Source: Acorus gramineus (lineage: Eukaryota; Streptophyta; Magnoliopsida; Acorales; Acoraceae). From it: a stretch of DNA of 64,000 bases. Below the pieces are notes generated by a model. That model was not told the origin of the DNA. It saw only the letters and a list, made by a program, of their open reading frames with translations, and ran no database searches. Location: positions 16,249,438-16,313,437 of the forward strand of contig CM060855.1 of NCBI GenBank assembly GCA_030737835.1. The letters are read 5' to 3'. The translations under genes were made by a program, and so were the position numbers. Below, piece after piece: positions 1-12,505 of the stretch. Within the stretch, counting starts at the first letter, position 1. Every line of letters starts with the position of its first letter.

Positions 1-258
1 CTGGTGAATGGTTTAGGGTGAGGTTAGTGATTTACAAAAAATGAAAGGGGTGGGTCAGATAAGGGTTGATTTTTCTCAATGTGTGGTGTGGATGTAATTG
101 CCCCCCAAAACCTAAACCTAAATCATCCACTCTCTCCCATCGCGACAACACCCGTTTGGATGCCTGCTCCCTCTTCAGCCCTCAACCAGCCACCATGAGC
201 ACGAGCACGAGCACGAGCAGTCGCGCCGGGTATTTATTGGGTTTCAAGTTGTTTTTGG
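1..258 (+). repeat. Left copy of a 25-kb-spaced direct duplication (truncated)
   Basis: This segment is almost identical to 25316-25567. I see only a few substitutions (for example position 15) and an extra ACGAGC hexamer in the ATGAGCACGAGC stretch near 195. The similarity stops abruptly after the shared GTTTTTGG at 258, where this copy runs into an in-frame TAA while the right copy stays open. The duplicated piece looks like a gene 5' region plus the first codons of an exon (M-S-T-S... then R-A-G-Y-L-L-G-F-K-L-F-L). Because the match is still running at base 1, the true left edge lies outside the window. Confidence 0.85.
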
Positions 259-1293
259 CATAATGGAATCCATTTATCAAATAATGGATTTCTTTTATCA
301 TGTTGAATTACATATCAAATCAAAATTTATAAAAAGGCAGATACGAATAATCAGTTACATTTAACAATAGTGAGTTACATTGTACATCACGAACTACTCA
401 CGAATCATAAAAATGTTTCATAGAATCAATTACATTTGTAAATAAAATCATAAACATTTCAATTATATATAGGACCAAAATAAATATAAGAATCGAAAAA
501 AATTTGTTTCATAGGATTGCATTATGAAAATCGACAATACAAAATGTGTGATTCGAAAAATTAGAAAAAATTAATGGATCACCCATTTTTTGCAATTGGA
601 CATTCAATTGAATGAAGAAACTTCAATAAATCAGAAATACAACATGTCTGATTTGAAAAATTGAAAAAAAATAATCGCTTTCCCATTTTTTGCAATTGGG
701 TATTCAATCGGACGAAGATACTCTCATAAATCGGATTGAAATCGAATCCTCCAAAAATGCTTGACGTTCTGCAATTTTTTAGATGAAAAATAAAAGAGAA
801 TGATGAAAATATATCAATTGTTACGTTAATTCTTTGGAAACCATTTGATGGATTAGGGTTTGGGTAGCAAAACTCTTTTTTTAATTATTGGGATGGGGAT
901 TTGTGGAGATGAAGTCGGTTTTTTTTTTAATTATTGGGATGGGTGAAATATCATCTCACATGAGTGAGATTCTCAGTTCTCTTTAATTAAAGATTCTCTA
1001 TTCCTCTCTTTCATTCAATATCCTCATTTTAAAAATTATCTAAACAATTTATTAATATATCCGATACTTATATCCAAACAGACCGTGTTAACGGCGAGAA
1101 ATAGATCAATTTAAGCAATACAACGAGATAAAAAATAGGGGACGTCTATCCCCCACCACCGATTGATTTACAGATCTCCCCAACCAAAAAACATTAAACA
1201 CATATCCTTTTGTTTAGACGGGTAGAATTCCGCGCGGACGGAAAAGAGTGACAATCTGTAAGAAGAACAGACGGTGGTGAGTTTAGGATTTGA

Positions 1294-1327
<34 letters not shown>

Positions 1328-1370
1328 GTCAGTACTCGATCTGTTTTTTTTTTGTTCCTTAGGAGATTTG
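259..1370. other. AT-rich intergenic DNA with a CT microsatellite
   Basis: There is no coding frame here. Two similar stretches around 480-620 and 620-730 share CCCATTTTTTGCAATTG and look like a decayed local duplication. A (CT)n run at about 1297-1324, then a T-rich tract and TTCCTTAG at 1354-1361, look like the pyrimidine-rich 5' leader of the gene that starts at 1371. Confidence 0.5.
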
Positions 1371-4300
1371 ATGTGTTGCAAGGGCCTTGGATCGAACGGC
1401 GGGGAAATATCTCCTGAAATGGATAATATGATTGCTGAAGAGGACGAGAGTATGTTAAATGAAGCCGAGAAAAGAAAAATTCAAGGTATTATTTTCATTT
1501 GAATCACGTTTTAGATCATCAAGTTGAAATTTTGTTTCTCTTATTTACATGTTTATTTGAGTCCTTTTTTCTTTTCTTTTCTGTTGGCATTGGTTTTATT
1601 TGTGAGGGATGATGCATTTTGGTATGATTTCCTGTACTAAAATACCTATTGGTTTACAGAAAATACTAGGATCAGTTTTTTTTGGAGTTGTTTTTGAGAT
1701 ATATACTTGGCCAATAAAATATATTCTTTTATAAAAAATAAATAAAGTGCATACACATATGAATTGAATGCATATATATATATATTTACATGTTTTTGTA
1801 ATAAAATATATACTAATAGTAGAACATTTACTGAGTTAGATGATATCATATACTGCATTAGTGACGTGCAAAAATGACTTAGAATATCAATGCCCAATTC
1901 CAATTTGCAGTTGCAAAACACTTGGTTTGACCTAGAAGCTTGTCTTATTACTTAAGCGTTAGTCTTTGATGAAACAAAATGACCCATTTAAACTTTTATC
2001 AGTGGTTATACTTAATTCATCCACATCAAACATCTGAAAACTATGCCCTTGACATATTGCATATAGTAGAAGTGAGTGGATTGGGTATCATATGCATTGG
2101 ATTATTGCATTTTTTGTGTTCCATGGTTTTCATGAAACACTAATTTTTTTGAAGAGAATTTTGAAGCGTCTTATTAAATTAAAGATGTCCCACACATATG
2201 GAGAAGAGGGATCTCCGCAAAAGAAAAAAAAGAAAAGAAAGGAAACAAAATGGTTTATCCGATTTGGGGCATACCCTTGAACACGTGACTCGCTAATGCA
2301 TGTGACAGGATTATGTCATATGGGTCCAATTTCATACACATGACCTGTTTAGGTTGTAAGAAGGCTTACTTTAAGCATGACATGGCCAATAGTTGTGCTC
2401 CTCCATCTTTTGTATTATTTTTCTTTGAAGCATTAGTTTATTTGATAAATCAATTAAAGGCTTATCGATCTCCCTCTGTCTCTACATTAGAAGGTGAGTG
2501 GACTATGAGGCCTAAAGATCTGGAGTGGTTATCCTTGCTATCTGAATCAGAGATTGTAAGTCCAAATTCCCTCTCTTATACATGTATGCATTTATATGTT
2601 ATCATCAAGTCTTTGATTATGAAGAATATTAGGTGCTTAGCATTATCCGTTCATCGAAATGTCTTTGTGAAAGTTATGCAATCTCTTATCGTGTTCTTTC
2701 AAAACAGTTCAATATGACTGTTCTGTTATGGCCCTCTGAAATTATTATAGTTTCTGCTTGGCTTCAGGATTTTCTAATCACTATAAAACAACTGGCGATT
2801 CAAAAGGCTGAAGTCATTGGTCACAAGGAGATCGCTGCTAAGTTCGATGTCAGAATTCTTCGCGCTCTTGGTATGTTTCTGTGTTTGATGTTAATGATCT
2901 CCTTTTTCTTTTCAAAATTGTAGAGCAATTTTGAGGCAGAGCATGGTATGCAGCTAACAGTCATTTAACCAAAAATACAGAAAAAACTTTAGCTTGTGCT
3001 TTGATATCTTGTAACTGTAAGGATTTATAGTTATTGGGATTATCTTATTTTTATGTTATTTTAGATCTGAATGGGTGTATTATTCATGTGTTTACCTTAA
3101 GTGGGCGGTCAATAGGGGTTAGAAACGGTGTGGAACTTTTTAGAAGACGATTTTATGTCCATGTCAAGGTACTCAATTATTGTGGGAAGGATGTTTGTAA
3201 TCTTCCTGGAGTCCTGGTCAAATATGAATTACCAAGTGGTTGTGCACTGTTTTTCTTTGGAATGCCCAAATCATTGATAACCATATGGCAATGCTATTTG
3301 ATATTCTTTTAGTTGGATGTTCTAAGGTAGATGGCTGGATCAGGGATGACAAGGCACTGTGTAGTCCAAAGAACTTATGAACTCTGTGTTTGGCTGCAAC
3401 TAGTTTATTTATCCAACAAGCCATTACTGTTTGTGCCGGAGAGAAGTTGTTGCTTGTGATCTATATCTGGTATTCTTTTTTATTTTATGTTTTGGTAGTT
3501 TGAAAAGATCCTTTAGTGGTACCTCATGTCTAAGTTTTGGCCTATGTGAATATGTGTCATAAGATAAATACAGGAAACTTGATCAAAGATGAAATGAGAA
3601 ATGAGAATAGATTGTGGATGATAATCATTTTGTATTGACCATTGCTGATTGGTATTCCAGTGTATAGAGTGAGCTATGGAATGGAGTGCTAATGCTGTTT
3701 GATACCTTACATGTTATGAGACATAAAGCATTTTTGGTTTGTCAGAGTTTTCGCTATTAAAGAGAAGGTGGATGCATGGGTCAACTATGTAAATATTCAT
3801 GATGGATTGCTGTTGTGGGTTATTTTATCTGTGAGATTACCTGATCCAAAAGTTGATTGTAAGTTTATCCAAGGGTAAACCTCCCATGAATGTAGGCAAA
3901 TCCCTTGGTAATTTGGTTGTGACAGCATTGGTTGCGGCCTATTCATGGTCTATCCGTAAGATGACTGCAACAAAGAGTGCCCCACTCTGGTTTCAACCAT
4001 TTTAATTTTCCAATACCTGATAGCCTTTGCATGATGTCATTCAGTGTCTTGTGGTCTACTATAAGCATACCATGTATCATTCATTGATCCAAAGATTCTA
4101 GCATTTAGAGCACTTCATTCCTGCAATTCAAGGTTTGCAGTAAGGCCATTCCACTGAGTATTTGGAATTAACTTTCATGTCCTCCTTTCCCCTTTTTGTA
4201 ATCTATGCATTACTACCTCAGATTTGTGGAGTTAGTGTCATTTGATTACTAATCAACTTGTGGCCAATAAACTGATGAATGGGTTCAGCATTGCTCTGCC

Positions 4301-7300
4301 TTCTTCTCACAATCAATAATTTATTATGATAAAATTCTGATGAAGTTCTCACTTTTTGGTGGCAAATGTCAACTATCGGAATTAGATTCTGTAGACTAAG
4401 AAATCAAAACTCCAGTTGATTCCATGAATCTTAAACATTAAAAAAAGATACTGCTTCATCTGTATTTCGAGAATAAAATACCTAGTAGTTATGCTTTGAT
4501 CGACTCTTTCATGTTGTGTAAGTCGTGAAATGTTGCCCTTCATGTCTAAATTTTTTTTTGCATTTAATAAATGATCTGCTGAGTCGTCCAGCTAGGGTCG
4601 CAAAGTGATACACATTTTATGCATATTGTGCTCATATACATTATATTTGCTGTTTCCTTGACCAATGTTAGGTGTTATTTTGCTGGAATTTTTGAAGGAG
4701 CAAGTTCGGAGCAACCCAACATTTCCAAACCCAGATGAGGTTTTGATTTCTTTAGACCGCTGCAGTTTGGCAACCTCTGATCGTCAAGGAGGGTTTGGCT
4801 CTTCAAGCATTGAAGAAATATTTGCTTCTCTTGAATCCAACCGCACACAGGCTAGGATGCGTACAGAGTAAGTGGAGAATTTTCAAGATGAATTTATTAA
4901 TAAACTGAAGGTCTCATCATGATCAAATAAGTCATCTGTTAATGAGTGACCTATGGACTGTGACAATTCTCCTTTGAAGATTTATTTTTTTTATCAAGAA
5001 TTTATTTAATTCTGATTTTAGGCTTAAAAAAAATGAAAGGGTATTGCTCAATATCTATATACTGAATAAAACTGACTGAGAATTTTTTCTCACTGAGATT
5101 CCCTAAGAAAAATATATAAGTGCTGATGAACAAAAGAAATTTTTTGTGTCATTGAAGACTCAAAATTTGATTGCTAATCAAATGCAGTGGTGGACCCAAC
5201 ATATTTTCCGGTGGGGACTTAAAGAAAGTTATTCGAAATACTCCATTTATATGCATTTTACTATTCATTTAAAATTAATTTTCAATTTAAAAAAAAACTT
5301 TCACAAAGATCTTTTGTATCATTCACAAGAGGTAATTCTCGAAAGATTAATTTGTTATATAATTTTAAGGCAGTTGACCTCAGCAGTCCATGCTGTGAAA
5401 GCGTCAAAACCATCTTAATTTTCGATTCGGGCGAATAATGAGATGGGAGTAACATATACTAGAATTTGAAATTTTTTGTTATGATGGATAAAAGGCCTTT
5501 TTTTTTATTATGGTCTTTCTTTTATTCCTCCCTCTCCCCCTCTTTCTTCTCTGTATTAATTGGTGAAATGTAGTTTTTTCCAAATTTCAATGAAGAAAAG
5601 GGGGGGGGGGGATGCGCTTAAGCCCCTCCACCTATTAACATTGTCCACTGATCAAATGCTTCCTGTATGCTGCTTGCAGGCTTTTTATAAAGCGCAAAAG
5701 TTCATGCATGTTTTTGTTTATTATTTTTTAATCAAGTTATTTTCTCAGTTTTTGATGATATTTTAGAGCACCGGAATGCCTTAGTACAATTCACTATACA
5801 GTGACCATAATATCACTTTGAATTAGCAGGTTATGTGATGGATTGCGAAAATGTAAAAAACAGAAGCAAGCACAGACGGTTGAATGATGTGTGTAGGTTA
5901 GCCATAGCAAAGCTGGATGAGAATTTAGGTCAGTATCTCTTGGCCTTTCTAAATGGGCAATTTTGTCAAAGATTCTTAATATTCATTCAGTTTCAATCCT
6001 TGTTGTTGTGGGATACAACCTCCTTATCCTCATGTGTTTGTTCATGAATTCATAATTTTTTTACTGATGAAATAATTTTTCCCGTTTGATAGAAAATTAT
6101 CCATGTAAAGTTCACAAGTTTAAGAGTGCCCATTTGATGGCGAATAGGAGATCTTTACTCCTTGAGCATTCAATGTTATAAATAAAATAGGAAATCATCA
6201 AGGTTTCAATGTTTCATTTTGTTTGCAATCATTGTACTATTAGGAATAGCTAGCTATGTAAATCTTGAGCTATTCCATATTAACTACTCGGAGGTCCCCC
6301 TTGCACACTGAACAGGGGTTAGATTTGATACCCTAAGCTCCATTTTGGAAATAGGCTGCTAACAGACTATTCAAGACTTAGTTTGCAATTCCAGATTCGC
6401 TATATCTTGTTGTAACATGCTTACATGTATGTGTGAGGTTGTTTGGTGTTTGTGTTTATGCCTATCAATGATAAGCGAATTTGCTAAGGAGAGTTTAAGA
6501 CATGCCCTCCTATTAAAAATCATCAGCTTTCAACTATGTTGGTTGACTCGGACTTGTATGATTCACCATGTATATCGGTGAATGAAACCATATACTGTCA
6601 TTTCCATGGACTAATAATTTTAAATTAACTTCCATTCAGGCATAATTTTAATCAACAATCATGAACTATCTTAGTATATTATTCTTTTATTCAATTTAGT
6701 GGTAGAGGAAACGCATGGTTGGTGCATGTGGTTGAACATGGAGATCTTACTTTTATTCATGATATTAACACATGTTCCCTTTATGTTGTTCCTTGGTTGA
6801 CATGAGTGATTGGGAGAACTTCTTGTAGATGATAAAGGCCTTGGTCGTAGACGCAAGTCTAAGTTACCAAAATGTGATTTTATTTATTTGATTTTGTTGC
6901 ATGGGAAATGTTTTATTATTTTCCTTTTTATTGATGTCCACTATTTATAGATAATGATCATGCTTTCAATTGTTATCATATTTTAATTTTGGTTGATGCA
7001 GCCAGTACAGATTCTCCCATTTTACATAACGATTAGTAATTTTACATACAGATTCCCCTTGTACAGATATTGAACATGCAGCCACCTGTAAAATTATATT
7101 GAAAATAATTCATCTCTTTATTTACTTGCAATTGGTATCATATGCAGCCAGTAGAGTATTCTTCCTTTTTACGTATAGGATATATGTCTGCTCGTCAAAT
7201 GCTTCAACTATTGTGTTATATTTTCGTTAGTCCAGGTTACCAGGACCTTATCCTTTTAGAGATGGCACACTTTAGAAAAATAGCAATTTGTAGATTTAGA

Positions 7301-8174
7301 TATAAGCCCATACTTCTCGGGATATGTAAATTATTTATAGTGCCCTATTATTTTGTAGGAGTACGCTATAATATTCATCCTTACAATGTGTTTATTTATG
7401 CCTTTCTTGTGCTCTTTCAATAAGAGTAATGTTAGTAAGGGACCAGCATACCTTCAAAATAGGAAACTGATGATTGTGAGGGCTACTGTATAATTAAGAG
7501 CTTTGGGTTAGTCATTCAATAACTAGCAAGTCCTCTGTGTGTGTGTGTGTGTGGTGGTGTGTGGAGTGATATAGTGCAGTCACCACATCTCCAACCTTGC
7601 ATGCGGTCACCATCTCATCAGTCTTCTTTTCATATTAATGAAAGTACATGACACATTTTTTATGCAAAATATAGTTTATTAATTGGGAGCTTTCTATTTG
7701 TGATCTCTGTCTCAAGTATATAAATGACATAAAGTGATCAATTACTTCCATTTTCATTGTTGTGCTTGGTGTATTTTAATTCAATTATTTGTGGCTAACA
7801 ATGTTTAGTTCATTTGTCTTATGATTATTTTTAAATCTTCTTTTGGATTTCAAATGCATTGTCATGGTTTGTGTTCAGAATTTCTTCAGTTCTAATGTTC
7901 TGTGATGTTATTTCATTAACAGTCCCATTTAGATATGTTTATGTCTTACAACATTAATAATCCATCTATTTTTCTTCAGGTAACAAAATTTTATAGAAAA
8001 TATTGTTATAATTACAGTACTTTTAACCCGTCTATATCATCTGATTACTCAGTGTATTGTTTTTCCTCATATAAATTCGACTCTATAATGCAATGCAGCT
8101 TGGATGAATCTAAGACTGGACAGCTAAGAGATTATGTGGAGCAGTACAAATTTGAATCTTTGAGACATGCAGAT
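1371..8174 (+). CDS. Spliced gene of unknown function (seven exons proposed, 3' end open)
   Basis: I do not recognise the product. Exons joined by phase are 1371-1485, 2491-2555, 2768-2870, 4672-4867, 5864-5928, 6829-about 6863 and 8099-8174. All but the sixth have good GT-AG borders; the sixth has a weak donor (AA|GTCTAA). The joined frame starts M-C-C-K-G-L-G-S and includes an acidic helix-like start (M-D-N-M-I-A-E-E-D), an R-P-K-D-L-E-W-L segment, an amphipathic stretch E-I-A-A-K-F-D-V-R-I-L, a Ser-rich part (F-G-S-S-S-I-E-E-I-F) and a basic/helical part R-R-L-N-D-V-C-R-L-A-I-A-K-L. It is mostly charged and helical, with no signal peptide or membrane span. A competing acceptor at 5829 would add 34 bases and bring in a TGA, giving a shorter protein. 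Exons beyond 8174 probably exist, but I could not fix them. A CT-rich leader precedes the start. Exons 1-5 are fairly secure; the last two are tentative. Confidence 0.55.
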
Positions 8175-9719
8175 GTAAGTCTTGCAATCATTTATTGGGA
8201 AATGAAGTTCAAGGGTGTTTTTAAATTATGACATTTTATCATATTCCTGGCATGACCAAGCTATCTAGCTAACCAGTTGAGGCTTGTTGACTGTAGTAGA
8301 GGTGGATGTTGTTCATCTTCTTGTGCTAGATTCAGTTGCTGTGTGTTGATTGCTCGTCATCGGGTTCCTTCCTATAGTCTAAAATCACCGCTGCTAATTT
8401 TTCCTTTCAGGATAAGTGTTGTTTTATTTTTTTGTTGGTTTTGTCATTATGATATGATTACTATCATCACCTGTGAGTATGAAAGTATCCTTATGATTTC
8501 TAAAACTGGGAAGCTTATTTTTGTTTTCAGTTTTGTTGAGGAAAAGTGAGATTGGTATTAGAGCAATGCTCATACAGGAGGGGAGCATCAGTATTAAGCC
8601 TCCATAGAAAAGTATGGATTTTAATATCTTTTCTAGGCCATATACATTGGATGAAAGATGATAATTGTGGTTCTTGTGATACATGGTGCTATTAGTAACA
8701 GAGTGGATATTACACTAGTTCTAACTGTTCATATTGTCTTGTTTTGACGTCTAGCAAAGTTGGATATGCCAGGTACAATTCAAGTACAATTCAAGTATTC
8801 TCCAGTTTGTGTTTCATACTATCTAGCTTTTATTTTTAATTACTATGCTCACCTATGTAGAGAGATTGGACCAAGACACCAGTGGGAATTTTTTTTTTTA
8901 TTAAAAAGTGACCATTCTTCATGTATGTGCAGTCAAATTGGTCAAAGGCATCTCATTCGGTCATTTTATCAGTGTGAGTTGTGGATCATGCTTTTCTTAT
9001 TTTTAGGGAATAGAGAAGCAAGTTTTTTGTATGTCCATTTCATGTAATCTCAGTTCCTCCTTTGAATAGGGAATTCTTTCTGTTTAATAAAATTGGAGTA
9101 GGATGCCTACCATATTTTAAGTAAAAAAAAATGTATTCCAGTTCCCATTGCATAAATAAAATTGAAATGTGGATTTTGTAGTCTGTCATTCACCTCATTC
9201 AGAGAGAAACTAATCTTATTAATGTTGGGGAAGTTGTTAGGCAGTTTCCCATGTTAATTGTAGGGGTTTACATGAATTTTCCCTTTATTTCTATAGCATA
9301 AGCCCATGTACAACTCCAACAAGGCACAGAGATGTCAGATGTGACGGTGTTGATAAACTCAATTCGTTTTGTTGCTTTATTTTTAGTTGTCACATATCTA
9401 ACACGGTATGAGCTCGTTTAATGTAATATATACTACTATGTCAGTATGTGCTCTATACAAAACATGTAAAAATACGTTTATTAATTCATATATATATATA
9501 TATATTTTTATAACATAATATAATTGATGTTTAAATGATTTGAAGAGTGCATATTATAAATTTAAATGATTTGAAGTCATGAAGTAAACTCATTGCCCAT
9601 TAATAAATTTAAATGATTTTTTTTTTGTAACAGTATACATTTTGTATATGTGAAGATCGATATTTATTATATTAAATTATATTTTATGTTGGGTGTAAAT
9701 AATTTGTGTTAAATTTGAA

Positions 9720-10020
9720 TATTTTTTATTTTAAAAATATAAGAACAAGTCTATAAAAGTCCATGAGAATCAATAGAAATCCATTTATAAAAATTTGTAA
9801 AAGTTTGTGAAATTCCATGAAAATCAATATATGAAAGTCTGAGAAATCTATGAAAGTTTATAAAAGTCAATGATAATCAATCAGTGAAAGTCTGTAAAAG
9901 TTTATAAAAGTCTGTAAAAATTCATGAGAGTCAGTATGTGAAAGTCTATAAAAATCCATTAAAGTTAATTTATGAAAGTCTGTAAAAATCTAAAAAGTTT
10001 GTAAAACTCCACCACTTAAA
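9720..10020. repeat. Degenerate AAAGTC/TCCATGA minisatellite
   Basis: Variants of TATAAAAGTCCATGAGAATC, GTCTGTAAAAGTTTATAAAAG and similar words recur many times with irregular spacing. Related words (GTCCATGAAATTCCATAAAAG) reappear near 42111-42135, next to another minisatellite. This suggests both stretches come from the same class of mobile element. Confidence 0.55.
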
Positions 10021-11569
10021 TAATGTTCACATAAATCTATCAAAGTCCGAATCGATTATCCCTCTTATATGAATTGAACTTTTAATGAAATGAGCAAATT
10101 TAATACGTGAATTAATCAATAATTTGGTATCAAGGGTTATGGCAGTAACAAAAAGACGATAAACTAGACATAAGGAGAACAAAAAAAAAAAAAATCATGC
10201 CTGTAATTCTCAATGGACAAGATGCAAAACAGCAATCTATACCAAAAAAGAAATTGACAGATTCCCTTTACAGCAACAGCGGGAGGAAATACAAGTATCA
10301 AGACAGTTTATGACACCTTATGTTTTTTTCACTGTACACCAGCTATATTTTTTTATGCATTCATACCTGCATGAATTGCAAGTTTGCAACATCCATGAAA
10401 TTCACCAATTTAATGTACAAGAAAGAGCACTCTTTGGATGCAGGAAATGTAGCTTCAGTACAAACTCCAAATATACAGAGAGCTCTCACAATATATGAGA
10501 AAATTTTAATTTCCTTCCTAAGCACTACAAAAGTTTGTGGAATAGTCCATAGAGAATGTTATCAAGAAAACATACAAGCAAATAGAATTTACAAGCCAAC
10601 AAAACAGTTATGTCAAATAGCAACACTTGCCTTCAGATGTTCAATAAGAGAAAAATTGATATTCAAGCTCTGTCCATGGATGACCATAGAGAAACTGAGC
10701 ACATTATTAGCATCTCAATTACCTCTAAAGTTGAATAAGCACTCAATCATTCCGAAGAAAAGAAAAGTGAGAATAAAATTTGGCATCCATTGTTACAGTT
10801 AATGAAGAAATTTGTAACAAAGTTCTAGTGATGATTCCCAAGAAAGTCAAACAAGATTGAATATAGAGAAATAAATAGGTCAAGATATATTATTTAAAAA
10901 TATTTATATCTTCATTACAGACATTAGTAACACAAACCCCAAAGGCCCAAACACATACATATTCACAAACATTTTCCATTATATCTGTTTCTCAAGCAGC
11001 CAATGGATATTAGAATCATTTGTAGGACAAAGGGAAGGAAAGAAAAACGCGAATGTGTAGTTTTTTACACACCAATGCAATGACATACAAACCTATAAAA
11101 AAATAAAAAAACTGAATGCCACTCCTATGGGCCGTGGCATGTTTCTGCCCTTACACAATTGCCTCCTTAAAGGATGTAAAATTTCCTCAACCATCCATTG
11201 CTAAGAGTTGATTATTAACAAGAAACAAGCTTATTGAGTGTACATAAAGTTTACCGTGAAGTTTTTCTTATGGATGGCTCCCTATTATCTTATTATCTTT
11301 AGTGTTCAGTGGCCAAGTTCATGATGGGATGAACAAGAACCAAGAAGCTATATTGATAGGATGCAACTGATTTCACTCAATAGTGGGCCAAACTTTACTT
11401 CCTGGATGCCAACTTATACCTTCCTGATCATAATATCCTGCAGTATATTTCCAAGTCCAACTGAATCCTATGTTATGAGGAAACGTATATCTGTGAACCT
11501 TATACAATTTGGAGATCCTTCTTTTATCATTTGAAGAGCCTGATCATATCAGGAGAGGACAAATATGCT

Positions 11570-11681
11570 GGACAGAGATTCCACAGGAAACACAAGAGAA
11601 TCTTAAGAAAATGTGTTCAGATGAGGGACAGAGATTCCACAGGAAACACAAGAGAATCTTAAGAAAATGTGTTCAGATGAG
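11570..11681. repeat. 56-bp perfect tandem duplication
   Basis: The unit beginning GGACAGAGATTCCACAGG at 11570 is repeated immediately at 11626 with no visible difference. It looks like a recent slippage or replication duplication, not part of a longer array. Confidence 0.9.
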
Positions 11682-12505
11682 TCCGGGCTGATTCGAAACA
11701 ATTACAGGATATATATAAATGATCAGTTTCTTATCAATCCGAGGAGACAATAGCTAGCCTGATGCTTGATATTAGCACATTGACATTTTTGGAACTGATT
11801 CACACACCATCAGATATGGCATCACTTATGAATATCGAACTAGATCGCTGACTGCCATCCTGTTGTATCAGTTATCTAAATTGAAGAATGAAGGAGCTCA
11901 ACTTGCTCTGGCTGCAAAAAATTAGCTTTAAAGAAACATGCATTACAGCACATATCCATATGTTAATTGTCCAGGTTATGACCTCTTTAAAAATTACACT
12001 GTTTTAAACTCCAATGACAAGGATACTGCTGCAACATATGAGCAAAGCAAGGAGGCATAATATCAAATCAATCATATATTAGTTGCTTTAGCGCTGAAGA
12101 AACTTAGACACAACATGATTTATGAAGATAAAGGATAAGGAAGAGTCAATTTGACAGATGAGCAATTGGTGAAACTACTTCAAATATCCATTCAAGTTTA
12201 ATAAAAGCAAAATGTTCATTCATTTTTTAATATAGTATGAGTTAAAATACATGACCACTTCAAGGTGATGCTGAAGAGCCGAAGCTTTAGGATGCTTAAT
12301 TCAGCTAAGTAGGGAGTCAACATAATCGAGCATCATTGCACATAACTTAAGAATTAACATATCCAACCTTGACACTAAGATTTGACTCCCTCTCCACAAG
12401 TCAAGCTCACCTGATAACATGCTAAGCAGGAGCAGCGAGAAACAGAAGCCATAGCCCTCAATAAAAATGCAGCTCCTCAAAACCATTTTTTTTGCTTGTC
12501 TAAAA

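Larger units (their letters stand above)
8175..12505. other. Long non-coding spacer, AT-rich, with degenerate minisatellite
   Basis: I found no gene. It may hold the last exons or 3' UTR of the upstream gene in its first kilobase. A short exon-like piece with an acceptor at CGTCTAG and a donor at CCAGGTAC lies near 8755-8773, but I could not confirm it. From about 9720 to 10020 the DNA is a decayed minisatellite of roughly 20-40-bp units built on GAAAGTCTGTAAAAGTC variants. 11570-11681 is a 56-bp tandem duplication. Nothing else stands out. Confidence 0.5.

Noticed and set aside
5146..5418. 90-residue plus-strand open frame in the unknown gene's intron
   Set aside because: It sits between two well-supported exons, is AT-rich, and reads as low-complexity Ile/Lys/Phe; probably intronic.
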